Origin: CAVROP01 sp050008495
Lineage (GTDB): Bacteria; Acidobacteriota; Terriglobia; UBA7540
DNA length: 64,000 nucleotides
Assembly: GCA_050008495.1 (NCBI GenBank)
Contig: JBEKMN010000044.1
Span: 1-64,000 of the forward strand
Direction: 5' to 3'
A program made the position numbers and the translations under genes. Shown in pieces: positions 35,301 to 45,713 of the stretch. The notes below the pieces were generated by a model, which had not been told where the DNA came from, ran no database searches, and saw only the letters and a list, made by a program, of their open reading frames with translations. Within the stretch, counting starts at the first letter, position 1. Each line of letters starts with the position of its first letter.

Positions 35301-35834
35301 AACGGACTCCCTTCCCTGCGACCTAACGCGACAATTCCCACAAATGCCGGTAACCGGAGGAAAGCCAAAAAGTCCTCACGCGGGTGCCACCTGGCACCGT
35401 CACATACCTCCACAAGCCCTGAATTCATCTTTACAGCTTGCAGCAGGCGACATCCCACCGGCCCCCATGCCTCCGGAACATAGCTGACATACTGTTCTAT
35501 TTCCTCCAATACTAGGCCAACTGCCATCCTGCGTCAAGCGTACCGACCACCTTTTGGGTCGCACAAGGCCCCAAGTAATGCGAAAATGAGGGCTGAAGAC
35601 CACATTGCGGCGGCCCTCCAGGCGGGTTTCAAGCCGGGACCGGACTTGCCGCCAGGGATGGACTTCAGTCAATATGTCATTATTATCTGGGGCTGTCCGC
35701 CGAATCGAACGGCCGCGACCGTTCGCAAGCCGGCTGCCCTTTTCTGATTTCGGATTCTTGATTTCTGCCTCCGGCCGCTTACCTTTTTGCTCTCCAGCCG
35801 TCGTAACGAGTTGAGAGGTCAAGCAAAGTCGGTG
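35301..35834. other. Intergenic region between divergent operons
   Basis: About 530 bp separating the minus-strand secreted-protein operon and the plus-strand sigma operon. I find no gene; it should hold divergent promoters, but no strong -35/-10 pair stands out. A TTTCTGATTTCGGATTCTTG word near 35741 is a common low-complexity filler in this genome. Confidence 0.4.
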
Positions 35835-36458
35835 ATGGAAGGCTGCTTGGAGCTAGCCGGACACATACCAGAAGATGCGAAACTGAGTGGGGCGGATGAG
35901 CTGACGCTGATCCGCCGCGCCCAGGAGGGCGACTCCGAAGCCTTCGAGGGGTTGGTGCGGGCGTACGATCAGAACGTGCTTCGCCTGGCCTTGCAAGTGG
36001 TGCATTCGCCGGAAGAGGCTCGTGACCTTTATCAGGAGGCCTTTTTGAAGGTCTACCGTTCCATCCGTTACTTCCGGCTGGAGGCGCGATTCTCAACCTG
36101 GCTTTATCGCGTGGTGATGAATGTTTGCCTGGACTATTTGCGCCGCCAAAACACCCGCAAGGAAGTGCAGGGGCCGGAAAGCGAGGACGGTCAACCGGAA
36201 TACTTTCAAACGGTGCCGGAGGAAAGGCCTGTGTTGGACCCGGAACGCGCCCTGCACTCCAGAGAAATCGGGCGACGCATCCAGGCTGCGCTCCAGCGCC
36301 TCAACCCTCGCGAACGCCTCGTCTTCGAGTTGAAGCATTACCAAGGCCTGAAGCTTCGCGCCATCGGAGAGCTTTGTAAGACCAGCGAGCAAACGGTAAA
36401 GAATTGCCTGTTCCGCGCCACGCAGAAACTGCGCATGGATCTTGGAGACCTTGTGTAG
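35835..36458 (+). CDS. RpoE-like ECF sigma factor, 207 aa
   Basis: Standard two-domain ECF factor. Region 2: [54 protein letters not shown]; region 4: [21 protein letters not shown] and [16 protein letters not shown]. The frame begins at 35787; 35835 (MEGCLELAG) is the more natural start. The next gene encodes its probable anti-sigma factor. Its operon of exported proteins suggests a cell-envelope stress regulon. Confidence 0.9.
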
Positions 36459-36480
36459 GGAACAGGGATTAGGGAACAGG

Positions 36481-36660
<180 letters not shown>

Positions 36661-36682
36661 ACTGCCTTTGGGAGATTTGGTT

Positions 36683-37666
36683 ATGGAGTGTCGGGAATTC
36701 GAGGAATACATGACGCTCGATCTTTACGGCGATCTTCCGCCTCAGCAACGAGCGCTTTACGAGGCGCACCTTGCCGACTGTGCGCAGTGCCGGGCCGCGC
36801 GCGAACAAGTCCGCGGCCTGCATGAGGTTCTGGCTAAGCGGCCACGTCTTGAACTATCTCCCGATCTTCTGGTGGAATGCCGCCAGGCCCTGTCTGATGC
36901 CCTCGAGAAGGAGCGATTGGGGTGGCACGGCCTGATGCGCGAGTGGTTGGCCTTCCTTCAGCTTCCGCCGCAGCGAGTGGTCCCCCGCCTGGCTTTCGTT
37001 CTCACCCTGGTTGTTTTCGGTTTTGGCCTGGGTTGGACGCTGCGTCCCCGCGCCGAGCGGGTGGTTCCCTCCGGGCCCAGCAACGTAACCTCGTCTTCCC
37101 TTGCCGAAGCGGATCTGGAGAACATGCGAATCAACGACATCAGCCGCGTGGCTCCTGATCCACAGACCGGCGACGTGCGCATCACTATGGACGCGCAGCG
37201 TCGCTTTACTCTTGAAGGTTCGCTTGACGATCCCCGTATTCAAAAACTCCTGGTCGACGCTGTGAAGAGTTACGACAATGCGGGAATTCGCCGCGACACA
37301 CTGGATGCCTTGCGAGCTCGCACCAAGAGCCCCAACGTCCGGGCTGCTTTGCTTTATACCATGCTGCACGACCCGAACGTTGGGAACCGTCTGGCAGCTA
37401 TGGACGCGGCTCGAGCCATGCAAGGCGGGGATGACTTGCAGCAAACCCTGATTAATGTCCTCGAGCATGACCGTATCCTGGGAGTCAGGGTCGAGTCTGT
37501 CGATCTGCTGGTTGACCAAATGGAGCGGCAAGGCCGTAATGAAGCGTCTCTCGGGACCCTGGCGCGTCTTGCCACAACCGATTCGAATAGCTACGTGCGA
37601 TTGAAGTGCGCGAGTGCTTTGCGAAAGCTGGGAAGCGATGGAATCCTACAAGCTGACGAAAAATAG
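36683..37666 (+). CDS. Anti-sigma factor with zinc finger and HEAT repeats, 327 aa
   Basis: Residues 1-45 form a zf-HC2 domain (MECREFEEYMTLDLYGDLP, HLADCAQC). A membrane helix follows at ~100-120 (LAFVLTLVVFGFGLGW). The C-terminal ~180 residues carry HEAT-like repeats (PNVRAALLYTMLHDPNVGNR, LAAMDAARA, ILGVRVESVDLL). The ATG at 36683 has GGGAGA about 6 nt before it. The repeats would face the periplasm and may sense a partner. The following gene starts inside its end. Confidence 0.85.
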   Translation: MECREFEEYMTLDLYGDLPPQQRALYEAHLADCAQCRAAREQVRGLHEVLAKRPRLELSPDLLVECRQALSDALEKERLGWHGLMREWLAFLQLPPQRVVPRLAFVLTLVVFGFGLGWTLRPRAERVVPSGPSNVTSSSLAEADLENMRINDISRVAPDPQTGDVRITMDAQRRFTLEGSLDDPRIQKLLVDAVKSYDNAGIRRDTLDALRARTKSPNVRAALLYTMLHDPNVGNRLAAMDAARAMQGGDDLQQTLINVLEHDRILGVRVESVDLLVDQMERQGRNEASLGTLARLATTDSNSYVRLKCASALRKLGSDGILQADEK

Positions 37667-39032
37667 ACTTTTCTGGCGATATGCGCTAGGTTTCTGTCTC
37701 GCGGCGTCCCTGCCTTGGCCTGCCCTTGGCCAGCTCAATGAACAGCGAGGCACGCCCGTACGTCGCGGCAACGTCTGGACGGAGACCTACACCTGGACCG
37801 CTCCGGCGCGCGAAGGTGGAAGACTGGTTCTGCGTGCCGACATGGGCTCGATAGAAATCACTCCTGGAACGGGCAATCAGATCGAGGGTCGCGCGGTGGT
37901 GCGCGTTTACAAAGGAAACGAGGAAAGGGCGCGCCGCGTGTTCGACGCCTTCCACCTCAGCGCTCGTTTAATCGAAAGCACCGGGGTCTACGTGAGCTCG
38001 GAGTTCGGCGGCTCAAGGCGTCACGATGACTCCATGGGAGTGGAGTTCGACATTAAGCTTCCCGCTCATTTCAATCTGGACCTCGAGACGAGGGGCGGAG
38101 ATATCGACGTCGACGGCGGCCTGCAAGGTGAAGCGCGGCTGACCACCGCGGGTGGCGACATCCACGCCGGGGACATCAGCGGCCCGATTCGAGTGGAAAC
38201 CGCCGGCGGGAACATCGGTTTGGGGAATCTGGGCGCCCGCGCAGAAGTTCGCACCGCCGGCGGCAACATTCATATCGGAAATGTCAGGGGCGATGGGACC
38301 ATTGAAACCAGCGGCGGAGAAATCCAAGTGGGGCAAGTGGACGGGGGCCTGCGCGCGGAGACGGCGGGCGGCGATATTGTGATTGCAGGCGCCGGCGGCC
38401 AAGTCATGGCGGAGACGGCGGGCGGACAGATTCAAGTTGGGCCGACCGTGGGCAGCGTGCGGGCGCAGACCGCCGGAGGAAACATCGTGCTTCGCGGAGC
38501 GCGCGGGCGGGTGGTGGCGGAGACGACAGGGGGCAGCATTGACCTCTTGCAGCTCGGCGCCGGCGCCCGGGCCAATACCTCCGCGGGAAGAATCGTGGCG
38601 GAGTTCGACGCCAACACCAAGACCTTTCTGGCGTCGCAGCTCGAGAGCTCGATGGGGGACGTTTACGTCTATCTACCTATAAATCTCTCTTTGACGATCG
38701 ACGCCGCCATCGACGCTGCCGCCGGCCATCATATTGTTACCGATTTTCCGTTGAGCATTCTGGGCGACAAAGAGGATTTCAGTGAGCGTACGATTCGCGG
38801 CCATGGAACCTTGAACGGCGGCGGTGAGGTTTTGCGCATTCGAACCGTGGCCGGGAACATTGAGATTCGCAAAATCGACGCGCGCAGCCTGCAGGAAATC
38901 AAGAGCCGCGAAGATACCGCCTGGAATCGCATGCAGCAACACGCGGCGGAAAAAGCGCAGCGAGAGCGCGAGCGCCAGCAGGAACGCCAGCAGAAGCAAA
39001 AGGAAAGGGAGGATGAACGTGACGAGAATTAG
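37638..39032 (+). CDS. DUF4097-like exported beta-helix protein, 464 aa
   Basis: Signal peptide (RYALGFCLAASLPWPALG). The core (about residues 150-330) has some nine strands of ETAGGNIxxGN type with a period near 19-20 residues, predicting a right-handed beta-helix/adhesin-like DUF4097 domain. The last 45 residues are a charged coil (RERERQQERQQKQKERED). The ATG at 37638 overlaps the anti-sigma gene end by 29 nt; the frame is open from 37614. It is likely a target and possibly a sensor in the sigma operon. Confidence 0.85.
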   Translation: MESYKLTKNRLFWRYALGFCLAASLPWPALGQLNEQRGTPVRRGNVWTETYTWTAPAREGGRLVLRADMGSIEITPGTGNQIEGRAVVRVYKGNEERARRVFDAFHLSARLIESTGVYVSSEFGGSRRHDDSMGVEFDIKLPAHFNLDLETRGGDIDVDGGLQGEARLTTAGGDIHAGDISGPIRVETAGGNIGLGNLGARAEVRTAGGNIHIGNVRGDGTIETSGGEIQVGQVDGGLRAETAGGDIVIAGAGGQVMAETAGGQIQVGPTVGSVRAQTAGGNIVLRGARGRVVAETTGGSIDLLQLGAGARANTSAGRIVAEFDANTKTFLASQLESSMGDVYVYLPINLSLTIDAAIDAAAGHHIVTDFPLSILGDKEDFSERTIRGHGTLNGGGEVLRIRTVAGNIEIRKIDARSLQEIKSREDTAWNRMQQHAAEKAQRERERQQERQQKQKEREDERDEN

Positions 39033-39810
39033 CCGCTCGCGGCTTCCAAGGCCTGTGATCACCTGCCTTTTCCTCTGCCTCGGAATGGCTTTCGCTGTCA
39101 GCCTCGCGGCCTCGCAGCAACTCGAACGCGCCTGGTACGGCCTCTACCCTCTCCCCGCCGGAGGAAGCGTGTCGGTCGAGAACGTTCAGGGCGAGATCAG
39201 CGTCGAGGGATGGGATCGCGCCGAAGTCGAGATTACGGCGGCAAAAATCGGGAAAGATCCGGACGACCATCTGGAAGATGTGCGCGTGGTGACCGAAATG
39301 GGGATTGAGAGCCTGGCATTCAGGACCGTCTACCCGCCCCACATGGACAAGCCAGTGCGGGTCGATTATCGGTTGCGCGTGCCGCGCCAGGTCCAACTTG
39401 CTACGCTGCGCACCGTGGAGGGCAACATCGCGGTACATAGCGTTGAAGGTTCGGTGGACGCGCGCACGTTGAGCGGAAACATCGTGGAGATGAGCGTGAC
39501 GGGCCGCGTTACGGCCAGGACGCTGACGGGAAGCATTCTGGTCTCACTCAAAGCCCTGCCCGCAGGTACGCGCCCTTTGCTCATGGACACGGTGAATGGC
39601 AACATCGACCTGCTCCTTCCCCCTCGGCCGAATGCGGATCTCGAACTTAGCACGCTGGACGGGTCGATCCAAGGAAACTACGCCTTTCAGGCCAGTACCG
39701 TGCCCGGAGACAGGACGCGCCGGACGCGTCTTGGCCTGGGTGGCGTGACGGTTGCGCTGCGGACCGTGCGGGGCACGATTCGCGTCGCCGAGCGAGATGA
39801 TCTCTTGTAG
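39019..39810 (+). CDS. Second DUF4097-like exported protein, 263 aa
   Basis: Signal peptide (TCLFLCLGMAFAVSLAASQ), then short beta-strand repeats (GSVSVENVQGEISVEGW, LRTVEGNIAVHSVEGSVDA, RTLSGNIVEMSVTG) as in DUF4097. GGGAGG is at 39007-39012, so the GTG at 39019 has correct spacing (6 nt), while the ATG at 39013 touches it. It overlaps the end of the preceding gene by 14 nt, so the two are coupled and probably paralogous. Confidence 0.82.
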   Translation: MTRISRSRLPRPVITCLFLCLGMAFAVSLAASQQLERAWYGLYPLPAGGSVSVENVQGEISVEGWDRAEVEITAAKIGKDPDDHLEDVRVVTEMGIESLAFRTVYPPHMDKPVRVDYRLRVPRQVQLATLRTVEGNIAVHSVEGSVDARTLSGNIVEMSVTGRVTARTLTGSILVSLKALPAGTRPLLMDTVNGNIDLLLPPRPNADLELSTLDGSIQGNYAFQASTVPGDRTRRTRLGLGGVTVALRTVRGTIRVAERDDLL

Positions 39811-39879
39811 CTTCGATTACGAAGTGAGACGAGCCGCGTCTAAGAGCAGTGAGTAGGGGCGGTGGCCAACGGGCACCGC

Positions 39880-39955
39880 CCCCGGCCCCTCCTCAAAGAG
39901 GAGGGGAGCTTGGAGTTGATTCCCCTCCTTGATAAGGAGGGGCGAGGGGTGGTTG
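39880..39955. repeat. CCCCTCCT...AGGAGGGG dispersed palindromes
   Basis: Two adjacent inverted repeats (CCCCTCCTCAAAGAGGAGGGG and CCCCTCCTTGATAAGGAGGGG in loop form). A related block lies at 48438-48500. It sits between the second DUF4097 gene and the PDZ gene. Confidence 0.75.
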
Positions 39956-40002
39956 GTGTGGAATTTCGCCGGCCTGAAACTGTTTGCATTGGGAGGCATA
40001 GC

Positions 40003-41184
40003 ATGAAACGGAATTTCGCGATGGGGCTGCTGCTGTCAACGTTGATCTTGCTGGTGAGTGTGAGTATCTGCCGTAGTCAGGAGGCGCCGGAACCGCCCGA
40101 ACCGCCGGATGCGCCCGATTCTCCCCTTGAGGACGCCCTGATTCAGTCCGCCACGCTCGATCGAAACGCCTGGCTGGGTGTCCAGTTGAAAGACGTGACG
40201 GCGGAGAAGGCGCGGGAGTTGAAACTTCCCGGCGAGTACGGCGCGCTGGTGGCAGGTGTTGACGAGGCGAGCGCTGCGGCCAAGGCGGGCTTGCAAAAGG
40301 GCGATGTGATCATCGAGTTCGCGGGTGAGCGCGTGCGGAGCGCGGCCCAGTTGCGCCGCCTGATTCGCGAGACCCCTCCGGGACGTACCCTCAGCTTGCA
40401 GGTCATCCGCGACGGCCAAGCTCGAACCCTGAGCGCCAAGCTGCAAGCTCACACCAGCAACTTCCATTTTCAGGCCCCCGATGTGAACATTCCGCAAATC
40501 GAAATCAATCCCGGCTTAATGGCGCCTTTTAACGACCGCAACTTCACCTTTATGTTCAGTGGGCGCCCGACCCTCGGAGTTACCGGCGAAGAGTTGACAA
40601 GCCAGCTTGCAGGCTATTTCGGTGTCAAGCAGGGCAAGGGCGTCCTGGTAAGCGAGGTGGTGGCCGGTAGTCCTGCGGCGCAAGCGGGCCTGAAGGCGGG
40701 AGACGTCATCGTTGCTGTAGACGGGAAGGACGTGGCGACGGTTGCGGAATTGCGCAAGGCTGTCGAACTGAAATCCGGGGAAGAGGCAAGAAAACTCAAC
40801 CTGACCGTCGTGCGGGATCATCACGAGCAGACATTGCCGGTAGAACTGAAGAGACCGGAGCTTTTCGAGCACGGCAAAGAGACAGCCGGTTTCGGGATTG
40901 ATCAGGGCGAGTGGCAACGCGTTCAAGCGGAAGCCAAGAAACAGATGGCTGCGGCCCAACTCGCTCTGCAACAGGCTCAAAAACACCTTGGCGATCAGCA
41001 GCGGCTGCTGTCGGATCAAATGCAGCGTGCCACCGAGAAGTACCGGCAGGCCGTCCAGGAACAGCTCAAAGAGCAACTCAAGCTTCAACTCGAGAAACAG
41101 CGTAAGGCTCAAACCCAGGAAGAGATCAAACTGCGGCTTCAGCAACGCCTTCGTCTCGCGGTCGCGCCGGGCCAAGCGATTTAA
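40003..41184 (+). CDS. Double-PDZ periplasmic protein with coiled-coil tail, 393 aa
   Basis: Signal peptide (MKRNFAMGLLLSTLILLVSVSICRS). PDZ1 at ~45-125 (WLGVQLKDV, AGLQKGDVIIEFAGERV) and PDZ2 at ~185-265 (GVLVSEVVAGSPAAQAGLKA, GDVIVAVDGKDV). A Q/K-rich coiled coil occupies ~300-393. No protease domain is present, so it is an adaptor rather than a DegP-type enzyme. GGGAGG is 7 nt before the ATG. It closes the sigma/anti-sigma/DUF4097 run and fits an envelope-stress module. Confidence 0.88.
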   Translation: MKRNFAMGLLLSTLILLVSVSICRSQEAPEPPEPPDAPDSPLEDALIQSATLDRNAWLGVQLKDVTAEKARELKLPGEYGALVAGVDEASAAAKAGLQKGDVIIEFAGERVRSAAQLRRLIRETPPGRTLSLQVIRDGQARTLSAKLQAHTSNFHFQAPDVNIPQIEINPGLMAPFNDRNFTFMFSGRPTLGVTGEELTSQLAGYFGVKQGKGVLVSEVVAGSPAAQAGLKAGDVIVAVDGKDVATVAELRKAVELKSGEEARKLNLTVVRDHHEQTLPVELKRPELFEHGKETAGFGIDQGEWQRVQAEAKKQMAAAQLALQQAQKHLGDQQRLLSDQMQRATEKYRQAVQEQLKEQLKLQLEKQRKAQTQEEIKLRLQQRLRLAVAPGQAI

Positions 41185-41334
41185 AAAGGGTAAAGGATAA
41201 AAGATAAAGGCTAAAGGTAGAGCGTGGTCCTTAAGTCATCTCGGATGCGGTAGCTCATCATAGATATCACTCGTGCCGAAGCTAAGCCTTTATACTTCAC
41301 CTTTTAGCCTTTACACTTTTCCCTTTAGCCTTTC
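41184..41334. repeat. Long imperfect inverted repeat between convergent genes
   Basis: AAAGG(C/A)TAAAGG words at 41184-41219 are complementary to CCTTTAGCCTTT words at 41291-41334. It sits between the PDZ gene and the GH127 gene and may serve as a two-way terminator. Confidence 0.5.
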
Positions 41335-43754
41335 TCCTGGTCCACAATCGGATAACAAGTGAACGCCGCCTTGTAAGGCACTTCCCAGTACGGGACGTAC
41401 TCTTGTGCAGCGTTTGCCTCGAGCGTGAAGTGCAGCGGTTGTCCACTCTTGGGCTTAAGCTGTTTCACGAGATCCTCATGGCGCTCGCCATTCCGCAGCA
41501 CCAGGCGGGCGTCCGACGAACCAAGAATCGCCAGCAGGACCGGGCCGTACTCGAGCGCGAAGCGCTCGTGGCCGGCGATCTGATCCACCCCCGTATAACG
41601 CGTGAGCTTGAATTCCATGGGCAGGCGGAAGGTGATGGTATCGCCCTCGGACCAAGTTCTATCCAGGGTGACGTAGCTGCCGGGTGTGCCGCTGGCAGCT
41701 ATGTTGCCATTGATCTGAATCGGCATTTCGTGTGCCGCCCAACTCGGCACGCGCACCCGGATCTTGGCGGGCGAGGGCGGAGCGGCCGCGAGACGCAGTT
41801 GCACGTCGGGATGGAACGGGAAGCGGGTTGTCGCTTTCAGCTCGAGTGTATTTCCGCTCATCGAGCAGGTAATACTGGAGGGCTCAAATAAGTCAACGTA
41901 GAGGCCGTCCGGTGCAATTGTATAGATGTACTCCGGCAGTGACCCGAGCATCCGCGTCCCCTGCCCTTCGCAACAGGTGTTGATGGAGATACCCACCGAG
42001 TCGTCTTTCGGGCCCACCAGCTTGGCATGATACATGATGCCCCTTGTCCCCACCTGGTTGGCGAGCGCAACGTTATAAATGGACTTCTCGATCTCGCTGA
42101 CATACTTTTCCTGCTCGGGATAGAGCAGATGCAAGCGCTGGTTGAATTTCGTCCAAAAGACACTGCCACATAGTTCGCCGGTGCTCGTATATAACTCGTA
42201 GGATTTAGGCGGATACTCTCCCATCTCGCAGATGGCCATGGTGCCGCCGACGTGCTCCCATTGATCATGGTATAAATCCCACGCGCCGAGCATGGCATCG
42301 AGATAACGCCGATTGCCGGTGGCGCGGTAAAGGTCCAGGTAGGCCTCAAAATCCGTAATCAGATAACAGTGCGGGCGATCGTACGGGTACTGCCACACCA
42401 TGAGTTCCTCACGCCGGGCCAATCCCTCGAGCCAGTAATTCTCCTGGAAATAGCGCTGCACAACCTGCAGGTCCTCAGGTTTGCCAGCCGGGGTGAAGGA
42501 CATTCGCGTGTTCGCAATCATTCCCTGGACACCCTGGGCGGCGCCGCGCAGCAGCTTGGGCAAATAGGGACAAAAATCGTACCAGTCGTAGTATCCGCGC
42601 AGCAAGCCGAACGCTTTGGGATTGCCGGTGTAACCGGCTTCGATGAGTCCGTGAGTCACCCAGGAGCGAGTGTATGCAGCGCGCTCGGAATGGAAGATCG
42701 ATCCTTCGGGATAAGCCATGATATAGCCGTTGGGCTGGCGGCAGTCGGCGATGCCATCCACTAACTCATCCATGCGGCGGCGAAGTTCCGGGTGATCGAC
42801 CCAGCGCAGCGTATTCGCGGCGCCCATCAGGAATCGCCCCGCGCACGATCCGGCAAGGTCGTCCTCCCAGAACTTGTCCGGCTTTCTGAGTCCCGGCGGA
42901 TTCGGCTTACCGGCTCGCGCGCGGAATTGGCGCAGCATTTCGTCCACGGTAAAGGAGTTGAGCAGATAGCCGATGTTGTTCTCCACGGCGGTCTTGAACA
43001 ACCCGTCCTCGAGGCGCACTCCCTTTAATGGCGTGCTCGCCTTGTAAGCAACAGGCTGCCAGTCGCGCGCCGGAATTACGTTTTCGGGATGATCGGTGAT
43101 GATGCCTTCTCCCATGGGGCGCGGCGGACGCGTTAAAACCGCCAGGCCCGAGTTGCCGTAAACCGTGTCGGCGGTCACGGGACAACCCTGCGCGACGTCC
43201 TTTCCTCCGGACAGCACATCAATTTTCGAAATGGAAAAATCGAAGACATCGGGTTTGCGGGCTCTTAAGCGGGGAACCGTCAATCGCACGTAGCGACCCT
43301 CGACCCCGTGCGCGGGATAGCGAGTAATCCAATCGCCCGGATTAGGGCAGTCAGCGCCGGTGTAGTCCGCAATAAGATGGGCAGCCTTGAACTCCACGTC
43401 GTCGGAGGCTTCGATCTTGAACCGAACGGGGAAACCCTCATTGTTCCCCGTGCCGTAACCTGTTTCCTGTCCCAACGCGACGGCCGGGTAGAGCTTCACC
43501 ATTTCGATTGGCTTACGCGCACGCAGGTCCACCTGCACCCACGTCATCGCATCCGCGGTGTTGGCGGGCTTCGATACATACGGCCGATAGGCGGTCGCGG
43601 GCGTGAATGCCATCCGCTCCTCCCGCGCGTTCGAATCAGCGGGGTTTCCGGGAGCCGCTGTCAAGGCCGAAGTTGACCCGAAAACCTGTAAGGCCGTGAT
43701 GCTCGCGCCGGCGCTGACGGTCTTTCCCAAGAATTTACGCCTGGTGATTGACAT
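41325..43754 (-). CDS. GH127-like beta-L-arabinofuranosidase (DUF1680), Tat-exported, 809 aa
   Basis: The start MSITRRKFLGKTVSAGA is a clear Tat signal (RRKFLGK). Residues ~55-190 look like a sugar-binding beta-sandwich; the catalytic alpha/alpha barrel follows, and a beta domain closes the protein. GH127 zinc/catalytic residues are visible in TGELCGSVFW (Glu and Cys) and NTCCEGQGTR (Cys-Cys). The ATG at 43754 gives the Tat signal; the frame begins at 43799. It would release L-arabinofuranose from plant-type glycans outside the cytoplasm. Confidence 0.9.
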   Translation of the reverse strand: MSITRRKFLGKTVSAGASITALQVFGSTSALTAAPGNPADSNAREERMAFTPATAYRPYVSKPANTADAMTWVQVDLRARKPIEMVKLYPAVALGQETGYGTGNNEGFPVRFKIEASDDVEFKAAHLIADYTGADCPNPGDWITRYPAHGVEGRYVRLTVPRLRARKPDVFDFSISKIDVLSGGKDVAQGCPVTADTVYGNSGLAVLTRPPRPMGEGIITDHPENVIPARDWQPVAYKASTPLKGVRLEDGLFKTAVENNIGYLLNSFTVDEMLRQFRARAGKPNPPGLRKPDKFWEDDLAGSCAGRFLMGAANTLRWVDHPELRRRMDELVDGIADCRQPNGYIMAYPEGSIFHSERAAYTRSWVTHGLIEAGYTGNPKAFGLLRGYYDWYDFCPYLPKLLRGAAQGVQGMIANTRMSFTPAGKPEDLQVVQRYFQENYWLEGLARREELMVWQYPYDRPHCYLITDFEAYLDLYRATGNRRYLDAMLGAWDLYHDQWEHVGGTMAICEMGEYPPKSYELYTSTGELCGSVFWTKFNQRLHLLYPEQEKYVSEIEKSIYNVALANQVGTRGIMYHAKLVGPKDDSVGISINTCCEGQGTRMLGSLPEYIYTIAPDGLYVDLFEPSSITCSMSGNTLELKATTRFPFHPDVQLRLAAAPPSPAKIRVRVPSWAAHEMPIQINGNIAASGTPGSYVTLDRTWSEGDTITFRLPMEFKLTRYTGVDQIAGHERFALEYGPVLLAILGSSDARLVLRNGERHEDLVKQLKPKSGQPLHFTLEANAAQEYVPYWEVPYKAAFTCYPIVDQEKG

Positions 43755-44042
43755 GGTTTGATTCCCTTCCCCTTGCGGCAGTCCGATTTGCCTCGCCAAC
43801 CGAGTGATAGTATCAGATTCTACTCGCGCGAGTTAGCCCGATGCCATGTTAAGATGAATGCCACGGAAGATACGTTGGCGAAGCTGCACACTGACTTCGC
43901 GGCGCAGGGCTGAATGATGCCTCATCCCATTGCAGAGCATGCCGGCTTCGGCAGCGGTTTCACTTGAGCATGACCCGTCGATCGCGGGCCGATTGCTATC
44001 CATCCCGACATCTCAACGCAGTTTCCTGACTCGGAGGATTTT

Positions 44043-45056
44043 ATGAAGCCGAAGCGTGCTGTTGTGGTTTCTTGCCTGTTCGTCCTGTTGGCATCGACCG
44101 TTGTCATGTCTCGGCCGAGTTCGTCATCGCCTCCCTCGCGGACCTTTCTGTTCGAGTATCACGTGTCGCTCAAAGCCATTCCCAGGGGCGCAGGGCGGGT
44201 GCGCATCTGGATGCCCTGCCCCGCTTCAGATAAGAACCAGACGGTGTCTTTGAGGAAAATGACCGGAACGATTCCGCTGCGCGAAACGCGGGAACCGGTG
44301 TTTGGCAATCGGATCCTCTACGCCGAAATGCTTCACCCCTCCTCTGATTCAGCCGAGTTCAGGATCGAGTACCAAGTAACACGCAGGGAGTACTCTCAAG
44401 GCGGCTTCGAGAATCTGCTCAAGGAAAAGGGAAGTGCCGGCGGCGCATTCCCTGAGCCCATCGCGCGTTTCCTCCAACCGGATCGCCTGGTTCCCGTGCA
44501 AGGGAAGCTCAAGGAGTTGGCCGACGACAACACGCGCGGCATCGAGGGCACGGTCCGGAAGGCGCATGCGCTCTACGACTACGTCTTCCACACCGTGCGC
44601 TACGACAAGTCCGGCACCGGCTGGGGACGCGGCGATTCGCTCTGGGTGTGCGACAGCAAGCACGGCAACTGCACAGATTTCCATTCGCTTTTCATCTCGC
44701 TGGCGCGAGCGGAGGGAATTCCCGCCCGGTTCGAAATCGGTTTTCCTTTGCCCGCCGCCAACGAGGGCACTGTGCCCGGCTATCACTGCTGGGCTGAGTT
44801 CTTTGTCAATGGCCCGGGCTGGGTTCCGGTGGACATCTCCGAGGCTTGGAAAGATCCCGCGAAGCACGATTACTTCTTCGGGTCACTTGACGATAATCGC
44901 GTGCAGTTCTCCGTGGGACGAGACGTGGTGCTCCAACCCAAACAGGATGGTCCGCCCCTGAATTATTTCATCTACCCTTACGTTGAAATTGATGGACAGC
45001 CTTTCGAAGGCGTCGAGAAGGAATTCGCGTTCCACAACTTAGCCGCAAGTCATTAG
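44043..45056 (+). CDS. Secreted transglutaminase-like protease-fold protein, 337 aa
   Basis: Signal peptide (VVSCLFVLLASTVVMS). The N-terminal ~110 residues form a beta domain; the transglutaminase core then shows the triad Cys in KHGNCTDFHSLF, His in GYHCWAEFF and Asp in WVPVDISEAWK. These are the usual residues of bacterial transglutaminase-like peptidases. GGAGG lies 6 nt before the ATG. It stands alone. Confidence 0.9.
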   Translation: MKPKRAVVVSCLFVLLASTVVMSRPSSSSPPSRTFLFEYHVSLKAIPRGAGRVRIWMPCPASDKNQTVSLRKMTGTIPLRETREPVFGNRILYAEMLHPSSDSAEFRIEYQVTRREYSQGGFENLLKEKGSAGGAFPEPIARFLQPDRLVPVQGKLKELADDNTRGIEGTVRKAHALYDYVFHTVRYDKSGTGWGRGDSLWVCDSKHGNCTDFHSLFISLARAEGIPARFEIGFPLPAANEGTVPGYHCWAEFFVNGPGWVPVDISEAWKDPAKHDYFFGSLDDNRVQFSVGRDVVLQPKQDGPPLNYFIYPYVEIDGQPFEGVEKEFAFHNLAASH

Positions 45057-45160
45057 CGCGGTCCATAAAAGACAACCGTAGTGGCCGCGCGCGCTGATCG
45101 TCTTGGTCGGTGCGTGTTATACTAGCCCCATGGAAAGGATTGCGGAAAGGAAGTGTCGCC

Positions 45161-45514
45161 ATGGGGATAGTGTTTGTTGAGGGCACGGTCACGGGGCCCA
45201 ACGGGCGGCATGCACGATTGCAGTTCCTGGTCGACAGCGGAGCGACCTACACATTGCTTCCGCACGACGTCTGGCCGCCGCTCGGGCTCGTTCCAAAACG
45301 CTCGGTTCGATTCACACTTGCGGACGGGAGCATTATCGAACGCCAAGTTTCCGAATGTCTCATTTCCCTTCCCCAGGGCGACGGTCACACGCCAGTCATT
45401 CTCGGAGAACCCGGTGACGACGCGCTCCTCGGCGCCATCACTCTCGAAGAACTTGGGCTGTTTATCAATCCTTTCACACGCACCTTGGAGCCGATGCGGA
45501 TGATGCTCGCCTGA
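45161..45514 (+). CDS. Retropepsin-like aspartic protease, 117 aa
   Basis: Small protein with one aspartic-protease motif FLVDSGATYTLLP and the later strand pattern ALLGAITLEELGL of clan AA proteins. Such one-domain enzymes act as dimers. AAGGAAG is about 7 nt before the ATG; the frame is open upstream to 45110. Intracellular, as no signal is present. Substrate unknown. Confidence 0.85.
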   Translation: MGIVFVEGTVTGPNGRHARLQFLVDSGATYTLLPHDVWPPLGLVPKRSVRFTLADGSIIERQVSECLISLPQGDGHTPVILGEPGDDALLGAITLEELGLFINPFTRTLEPMRMMLA

Positions 45515-45713
45515 CGGGCCGCACTCCTGTGTTAGAATAATCGTATACGTGAAAGCGAACCCTCGAACGCTTAGCCCAAGGTCCGGCTTAGACCGATGAG
45601 GACTTGTCAGCCCCAAACAGTCGAGCAGGGAGCGAGCACGCGCCCCCACGCCATGAGAGCGCCGCTCGCCCGATTGGATACGAGTTCCCTATCGACTCGC
45701 GAAGGAGTGCTCC

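Noticed and set aside
45117..45123. TATACT before the retropepsin-like gene
   Set aside because: No -35 element at suitable distance.
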